From the NCBI GenBank assembly GCA_946479395.1, contig CAMLFV010000084.1:1-11510 (forward strand): a stretch of 11,510 nt of DNA, given 5' to 3'. The position numbers and the translations under genes are program-made. This DNA is from an uncultured Flavobacterium sp. (GTDB taxonomy: Bacteria > Bacteroidota > Bacteroidia > Flavobacteriales > Flavobacteriaceae). The notes beneath the pieces are model-generated. The model was not told the DNA's origin. It did not search any database and saw nothing but the letters and a program-made list of their open reading frames with translations. Positions within the stretch are counted from its first letter, which is position 1; each line of letters begins with the position of its first letter. Shown here piece by piece: positions 7,130 through 11,510 of the stretch.

Positions 7130-8296
7130 TTAATGATGATCGTGTTCTTCAACAGCCGAACCTATAAACAATGATGATAACATTGTAAAGATAAACGCCT
7201 GTAAAAATGCTACTAATAATTCTAACACTGTTAAGAATAAAGTTAGCAAGAACGATACACCTACTGCACCCGGTGTTGTTAATGTTTGTTTCATTACAAA
7301 TGCTACTGCAATTAACCCCATTACTACTGAGTGACCTGCTGTAATATTTGCAAACAAACGAATTAATAACGAGAATGGTTTTGTGAACATACCTAAAACC
7401 TCAATTGGTGCTAAAACAATTTTCATTGGCCACGGCACACCCGGCATCCAGAAAATGTGTTTCCAGTAATCTGCATTTCCGCTAAAGTTTACATATAAGA
7501 AAGTAAACAATGCCAAACAAACTGTAATTGATATGTTTCCTGTAACGTTTAAACCAAGTGGCGTTAAACCTAATAAGTTTAATAAGAAGATTAAAAAGAA
7601 AACCGATAATAAATACGGCATGTACTTTTTGTATTTTTTCTCACCAATGTTTGGGCGAGCCATTTCGTCGCGTACATAAATTACCAATGGTTCTAATGCG
7701 CGTGCAATTCCTTTAGGTAAGTTATTTGGTGATGTTTTGTATGTTTTTGCTAAAGCAGTAAATCCTAAAAACAATAATACGGTAGCTAATAATAAACCTA
7801 CAACGTTTTTAGTGATTGAAATATCGAAAGGTTTTTCATTTGTAGGATGATGATGCTCATCATAAGAAATGGTACCAGTAGCATCTGTTTTATAAATTTT
7901 ACCGTGGTAGTATTTATAATGTTGTCCGCCGTTTTCTACAACTGTTCCTTTGTAAACAAAATCTTCGGTTGACATAAAAACTTTCAGACCGTTATCAATC
8001 AAAATAACTGGTAATCCAAAACCATAATGTTTGTGCTCTTCTGCATTTCCAAAAAACGAATAATAATGATCGTCCATTAAGTGATGCTGTGTGTAAGCTT
8101 TTACAAATTCTTTTGAACTTGGATCAACCTCAGCATGTGTATCATGTGAATCATGAGTTTCATGTGACGTTTCTGTAGTAACAGCGTGCAAAGAATCATG
8201 CGCTGAAACAACTGGTGTTTCTGCATTTGAAACCAATGGCATCAAAGCAAATAAAGCAGCTGTTAGTAAATGAAGTGATTTTTTAATAGTCACCAT
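7130..8296 (-). CDS. atpB: F1Fo ATP synthase a subunit, with signal peptide and His-rich periplasmic extension
   Basis: Subunit a forms the proton half-channels beside the c-ring. I choose ATG at 8296 (388 residues): it starts directly with a signal peptide (MVTIKKSLHLLTAALFALM, cut near SNA-ET). The longer start at 8344 lies upstream of the transcript expected from the -7 box at 8334-8341. A His-rich periplasmic region (about 33-155) precedes the core, making the protein much longer than the about 270 residues of E. coli. Core helices begin at about 163. The essential arginine is Arg313 in LLIRLFANITAGH. His322 and Glu359 (VLELLVAFLQAFIF) are the swapped pair seen in mitochondria and most bacteria, where E. 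coli has Glu219 and His245. The C-terminus ends EEHDHH. First gene of the atpBEFHAG unit. Confidence 0.96.
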   Translation of the reverse strand: MVTIKKSLHLLTAALFALMPLVSNAETPVVSAHDSLHAVTTETSHETHDSHDTHAEVDPSSKEFVKAYTQHHLMDDHYYSFFGNAEEHKHYGFGLPVILIDNGLKVFMSTEDFVYKGTVVENGGQHYKYYHGKIYKTDATGTISYDEHHHPTNEKPFDISITKNVVGLLLATVLLFLGFTALAKTYKTSPNNLPKGIARALEPLVIYVRDEMARPNIGEKKYKKYMPYLLSVFFLIFLLNLLGLTPLGLNVTGNISITVCLALFTFLYVNFSGNADYWKHIFWMPGVPWPMKIVLAPIEVLGMFTKPFSLLIRLFANITAGHSVVMGLIAVAFVMKQTLTTPGAVGVSFLLTLFLTVLELLVAFLQAFIFTMLSSLFIGSAVEEHDHH

Positions 8297-8333
8297 ACCG
8301 GGATTAAATTTTTTATGTTTCAAAAATTTTGTG

Positions 8334-8341
8334 CAAAAATA
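8334..8341 (-). promoter_or_regulatory. Putative -7 promoter element of atpBEFHAG
   Basis: The minus strand reads TATTTTTG, followed by CAC, a full match to TAnnTTTG, 37 nt upstream of the chosen atpB ATG. A weak -33 candidate, TTCTG at 8362-8366, lies 20 nt further upstream. The expected start of transcription, a few bases below 8334, gives a leader of about 30 nt. The box overlaps codons 2-4 of the longer atpB reading frame, arguing against that start. Confidence 0.6.
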
Positions 8342-8386
8342 CATAATTTATCGTTTCCGAACAGAAGTATTTTAAACTTTTTTTAT

Positions 8387-8794
8387 TTATTTATTTTCTG
8401 ATGAATGTGATTGATTTAAAACACGATACGTTACGTACACATCAAAAAACATAAACAAAAAGAAAACGGCTAAAAAATTATATTTAAAAAAATCATCTGC
8501 TGCACTGGTTTTCAACGCACTGCTTATGGCAAAATAATTAATTACCAGTTTTAGCGTTAAGAATCCTAAAAATATAAATCCTAAGTTTTGCGGCATGCTT
8601 TTCCCAATACCTACCACAGCAAAAATTAACAATGCCGACAGTAGAAACTGCAACGCATAAATTTGCCAAAGCTGCATATAAGCGGTATCCCACAAAGGCA
8701 GGTGTTTGGTGATTGACTGTAACAAAAAGTGCAAACCGAAGGAAACTAGCGCCAAAATTGCCAACTGACCTATAAAAGCTAATGCTTTACCCAT
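8387..8794 (-). CDS. Four-helix membrane protein in the atpI position
   Basis: The 135-residue protein is very hydrophobic, with four predicted spans at about 5-27, 42-65, 70-92 and 105-125, and a short charged C-terminal tail. No catalytic motif is visible. Its position between atpZ and atpB is where AtpI, a 4-helix protein helping c-ring assembly, is found in other bacteria, and topology fits, but I cannot claim sequence homology. I recall Flavobacteriia proteins of this kind being called DUF6168; that should be checked. Its ATG overlaps the end of atpZ by 8 nt (ATGGGTAA), which implies translational coupling. An assembly or ion-handling helper for Fo is a reasonable inference. Confidence 0.75.
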   Translation of the reverse strand: MGKALAFIGQLAILALVSFGLHFLLQSITKHLPLWDTAYMQLWQIYALQFLLSALLIFAVVGIGKSMPQNLGFIFLGFLTLKLVINYFAISSALKTSAADDFFKYNFLAVFFLFMFFDVYVTYRVLNQSHSSENK

Positions 8795-9026
8795 TTTTAT
8801 TTAATTTGTTAACCTGACTGATGACTTGATACATTGCCAGAAAAATTCCGAGCAAAGTTACACTTTTTGTTCCCCAATCGTCATATATTAAATACTTTTT
8901 ATCTAACCAGCCGCCAATCTTGTAAAACACATAAATTGTTGCACCCATTTGAAAGGGAATCGACGTAAAAATCAACCATTTACTAGCAACACTTGGTTTT
9001 TTGGGCAGCTTGTTATTTTCCAGCAT
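8787..9026 (-). CDS. atpZ: AtpZ/AtpI-family Fo accessory protein
   Basis: From ATG at 9026 the protein has 79 residues and two membrane helices (about 17-40 and 55-73). The first contains FQMGATIYVFYKIGGWLDKKY, which matches the AtpZ/ATPase_gene1 pattern of spaced glycines ending in GxxLD. The family is encoded at the head of many atp operons; roles in Fo assembly and in Mg2+/Ca2+ supply have been proposed for it. A longer frame from 9077 is open, but it would add residues with no family resemblance and overlap sprE by 65 nt. The chosen start overlaps the sprE stop by 14 nt, and the stop overlaps the next gene by 8 nt. Confidence 0.85.
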   Translation of the reverse strand: MLENNKLPKKPSVASKWLIFTSIPFQMGATIYVFYKIGGWLDKKYLIYDDWGTKSVTLLGIFLAMYQVISQVNKLNKNG

Positions 9027-11510
9027 CCTTAATATATTCTTCCCAGTTTTTCTTGATAAGCACCACACCGTAATCATCGGTACTTATTAAAACAGGATTC
9101 TGCTTAATGTTATAGTCCGATTCTAATTCCAGATACATTTGTGCCGATTTTGCAATATTACCCGATTTAACACCGTGCAGTACAAAGAAAATAGTGTTAT
9201 CGTTATACATATCGGCACTAAAAACAAGTCCGGTATGGCGGCGGTCGTTTGCATATTGTTCCAACTTCAACTTCAAGGCACTCCCCTCTTCTGTTAGCGG
9301 ATACGGAACTGCATAAACCATTTTTATGTTTTTAGACAAATCACGCTTAAACTGTAATCCTTGTAATTTAGGCAGATCTTTCGCAATGATCCGTTCTGCT
9401 TCTTTTCCTTCTTTTGTGGTAGGATACGTTAATGCAACATATTCCAACGCTTCACGGTAATTGGTTAATCCGCGTAGTTTACCAATTGTCATAGCTTTTA
9501 ACAATTCATATTTACTAATGATTCCGTCGCCAATAACCGTTGGTATTTTCGTATCCAATTCTTGCAACGTCTCATAAAACGCACCATTTGCGTACAAACG
9601 GTAAATTTTATTATAATCATCAACCGGAGATCCTTCTGTAGAAATCACTGTATTTGGATTCATTGCTACCTGCGTGTATCTTGAATTTGGATGGTTCGTT
9701 TTTAAATCTTCCAACATTGCTTGTGCTTTTGCAGGATCTATCTTTAAATAAATCTTATACAAATGATATTTTGTAGGCTCAATTAAACCAACTTCCGGAT
9801 TTATAGAAAGCAAATGTTCTAATTTACCTGCAGCCACTTCATATTCTTCCAATCGATCGCTGTACAACAATCCTAACTGATAATAGGCATTGTCGCGCTC
9901 TGTTTTAAGATTTGTTAATTCTTTCTCGTCGGTCGGGATTTGTTTCAGATAGAAATCTACATTGTATCGTGCCACCGCAGGATCGTTCGGATCTTCTTCG
10001 GTTGGAGTTCCAGCTGCTGTTTGATCTTCGGCTTGTTGTGTATTTGCTGCAACTGTTGCCGCACTGCTCGACGCTACCGATGACCAACGCCAATTGTCGG
10101 TTAACGGTCGGTTACCCCATTTTCTATTAAATTCGCTTTTACCTTGCTGTACGGTATTGGTATTGTAAAAATAAAAGTTTGATGACGCACTTGTACTTGG
10201 CGCCATTCCCGGCATTTGTGGATTTGTCTGTTGAGCCGCTACTTGCTGTGCTTTGGCATCGTCTGCCTTCAGTTTTTCGATTAGTTTTTCAATTTCTTGT
10301 CGGCGTTGTGTATCGTCTTTACCAACTAAATTCAAAATACTATCGTTTTTTCGGGCAATTTGTTCGTATCGAACAATATCAACCAAATTATTTCTTTTAC
10401 GTTTCACCTGAACATATTCGCGCGACATAGGGTTCATGTAAACCATTGTAGAATCGTAATATTTTCCAGCAGTTTCGAATTGTTTTTTCTGATAGTAGAT
10501 ATTCGCCAGCTTGTTGTAGTTGGATACTTTTACATACTCGTTTGTTTTGCCCACTTTTAAAGACATATTGTAATCTTTAATAGCTTTGTCTTTTAAATCG
10601 TAAGCCTCGTGCATAACACCTAATTGATGAAAAATGATGTCGGAATACGCACGGTTTTCGCGATCGTTCAATAATGATAAATATTGGCGGACGAAAGCCG
10701 TAGTATCAACAGTAGAAATATCCTGATTGGCAAATTTTTCGGCATGCGCATTAATAACCAAAGCGCGGGAAATTCTGCGGTTGTAATCTATTACATCTTG
10801 GAAATTTTTAACGGCATCACTTTTCTGACCGGTTTTACTGTTCAACTGTCCTAAAATGTAGGTATAGCGAGCTTTTTCGTCGGTATCGCTTGTAAGATCA
10901 ATTGCTTGTTGTAAAGGAATTTTAGCAGAATCTAAATGTTCTAAATGAATATAACCTTGTGCTAAAGTGGCATACGCATCCGCTTTTGTCTGATTTTTTA
11001 GGGCAGCTTCTCTATCTCTAAAAATCTTTTTGATATTTTGTATCGCCAACCCGTAATATTCTAATTTTAAATTGGTTTTTTCTTTCCAAACCAACGCATC
11101 ATAAAACAAATCACTATCGGGATATTTTAAAATGATGTAATTGAAAGCTTCAACCGCAGGTACAAATCGCAAATCCTGATAACGTGCTTTACCCAAAAGC
11201 ATATACGCTTCGTCCATTTGCGGATTATGTTCTTTACCAGCAACATTTATAGAGTGTTTTTGGACAGCTTTTACGGCTTTGTCTTCAGCTCGTTGAAAAT
11301 GCGGATTCTTCTCTGCAACACCTGTAATAATTAATGCTTTTTCATCTTTTTGGGCAGGTTCTACCGTTATAAGGTTCGAAAAATCATCGACATATTTCTT
11401 TTTAAGTTCCATTACACCGCGGTCATACGCAACCGTACCGTTGTAAAGCACGTTGTATTTTGTGGTAGTAGCGTGATATCTTTTATTGGCAAAACCTGCT
11501 TTTTCGGTAG
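9013..11510 (-). CDS. sprE: SprE/PorW-type gliding motility and type IX secretion lipoprotein (N-terminus off edge)
   Basis: The frame is open to the right edge: upstream of the GTG at 11451 it reads TEKAGFANKRYHATTTKYNV, so that GTG is an internal Val and about 831 C-terminal residues are visible. The NKRYHATTTKYN-LYNG start is typical of SprE/PorW, which is an outer-membrane-associated lipoprotein needed for type IX secretion and gliding; the lipobox lies outside the window. TPR-like helices follow, for instance AYMLLGKARYQDLRFVPAVE and EAFNYIILKYPDS (about 100-130). A Gln/Ala/Ser-rich linker and the conserved FYFYNTNTVQQGKSEFNRKW, then GNRPLTDNWR (about 445-475), come next. More TPRs and a C-terminal alpha/beta domain ending in KKNWEEYIKDAGK complete it. 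The stop at 9013 overlaps atpZ by 14 nt. Confidence 0.88.
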   Translation of the reverse strand, partial: TEKAGFANKRYHATTTKYNVLYNGTVAYDRGVMELKKKYVDDFSNLITVEPAQKDEKALIITGVAEKNPHFQRAEDKAVKAVQKHSINVAGKEHNPQMDEAYMLLGKARYQDLRFVPAVEAFNYIILKYPDSDLFYDALVWKEKTNLKLEYYGLAIQNIKKIFRDREAALKNQTKADAYATLAQGYIHLEHLDSAKIPLQQAIDLTSDTDEKARYTYILGQLNSKTGQKSDAVKNFQDVIDYNRRISRALVINAHAEKFANQDISTVDTTAFVRQYLSLLNDRENRAYSDIIFHQLGVMHEAYDLKDKAIKDYNMSLKVGKTNEYVKVSNYNKLANIYYQKKQFETAGKYYDSTMVYMNPMSREYVQVKRKRNNLVDIVRYEQIARKNDSILNLVGKDDTQRRQEIEKLIEKLKADDAKAQQVAAQQTNPQMPGMAPSTSASSNFYFYNTNTVQQGKSEFNRKWGNRPLTDNWRWSSVASSSAATVAANTQQAEDQTAAGTPTEEDPNDPAVARYNVDFYLKQIPTDEKELTNLKTERDNAYYQLGLLYSDRLEEYEVAAGKLEHLLSINPEVGLIEPTKYHLYKIYLKIDPAKAQAMLEDLKTNHPNSRYTQVAMNPNTVISTEGSPVDDYNKIYRLYANGAFYETLQELDTKIPTVIGDGIISKYELLKAMTIGKLRGLTNYREALEYVALTYPTTKEGKEAERIIAKDLPKLQGLQFKRDLSKNIKMVYAVPYPLTEEGSALKLKLEQYANDRRHTGLVFSADMYNDNTIFFVLHGVKSGNIAKSAQMYLELESDYNIKQNPVLISTDDYGVVLIKKNWEEYIKDAGK

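Noticed and set aside
8297..8344. atpB starting at 8344 (404 residues)
   Set aside because: It would bury the signal peptide behind 16 extra residues and place the start upstream of the -7 box.
9027..9077. atpZ starting at 9077
   Set aside because: The 17 extra residues are the sprE end read in another frame and do not resemble the AtpZ family.
9905..10560. Several ORFs opposite or out of frame within sprE
   Set aside because: They lie inside a long coherent sprE frame, have no recognisable domain and are best read as shadows.

Overview
The window looks like a piece of a Flavobacteriaceae chromosome (Flavobacterium/Myroides-like; Bacteroidota). Four things point there: strong AT-richness; promoter elements of the Bacteroidota TAnnTTTG type with no clear Shine-Dalgarno sequences; an F1Fo operon ordered atpB-E-F-H-A-G with no atpD or atpC attached; and a SprE/PorW gliding and type IX secretion gene directly upstream of it. 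I find no mobile element, CRISPR array, tRNA or rRNA, and no gene-free stretch above 300 bases.

Left part (1-3115), accessory genes. On the + strand there is the C-terminal end of a cation:proton antiporter with an RCK_C/TrkA-C domain, then a GNAT acetyltransferase 3 nt later, then a secreted Cys-containing protein of unknown function broken by a 1-nt frameshift in a T6 run (810-1513). A minus-strand gene (1561-2190) encodes a one-pass membrane protein with an N-terminal Cys-motif domain and a C-terminal carboxypeptidase-regulatory-like domain. Divergent from it is a secreted alpha/beta hydrolase (2321-3115) interrupted by an in-frame TAG at codon 31. Two broken genes in about 2.3 kb, beside about 8 kb of intact reading frames, suggest ongoing gene decay, although sequence error cannot be excluded.

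Right part (3116-11510), one minus-strand block read right to left. It runs sprE (N-terminus off the edge), atpZ, a 4-TM protein in the place of atpI, then atpB, atpE, atpF, atpH, atpA and atpG. It closes with a strong bidirectional terminator at 3141-3172 that also serves the convergent hydrolase. sprE, atpZ and the 4-TM gene overlap by 14 and 8 nt, so they probably form one translationally coupled unit. A -7 promoter match lies just upstream of atpB and indicates that atpBEFHAG can be transcribed separately. Two intercistronic hairpins, after atpE and after atpA, could tune subunit ratios.

Together the atp genes encode all of Fo (a, c, b) plus delta, alpha and gamma of F1; beta and epsilon must be elsewhere. 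Subunit c lacks the Na+-site residues, so a proton-driven enzyme is expected. I see no convincing wholly new system. The most checkable oddities are the two gene lesions, the repeat pair in the divergent promoter region, the two atp hairpins, the His-rich AtpB extension and the sprE-atpZ overlap.
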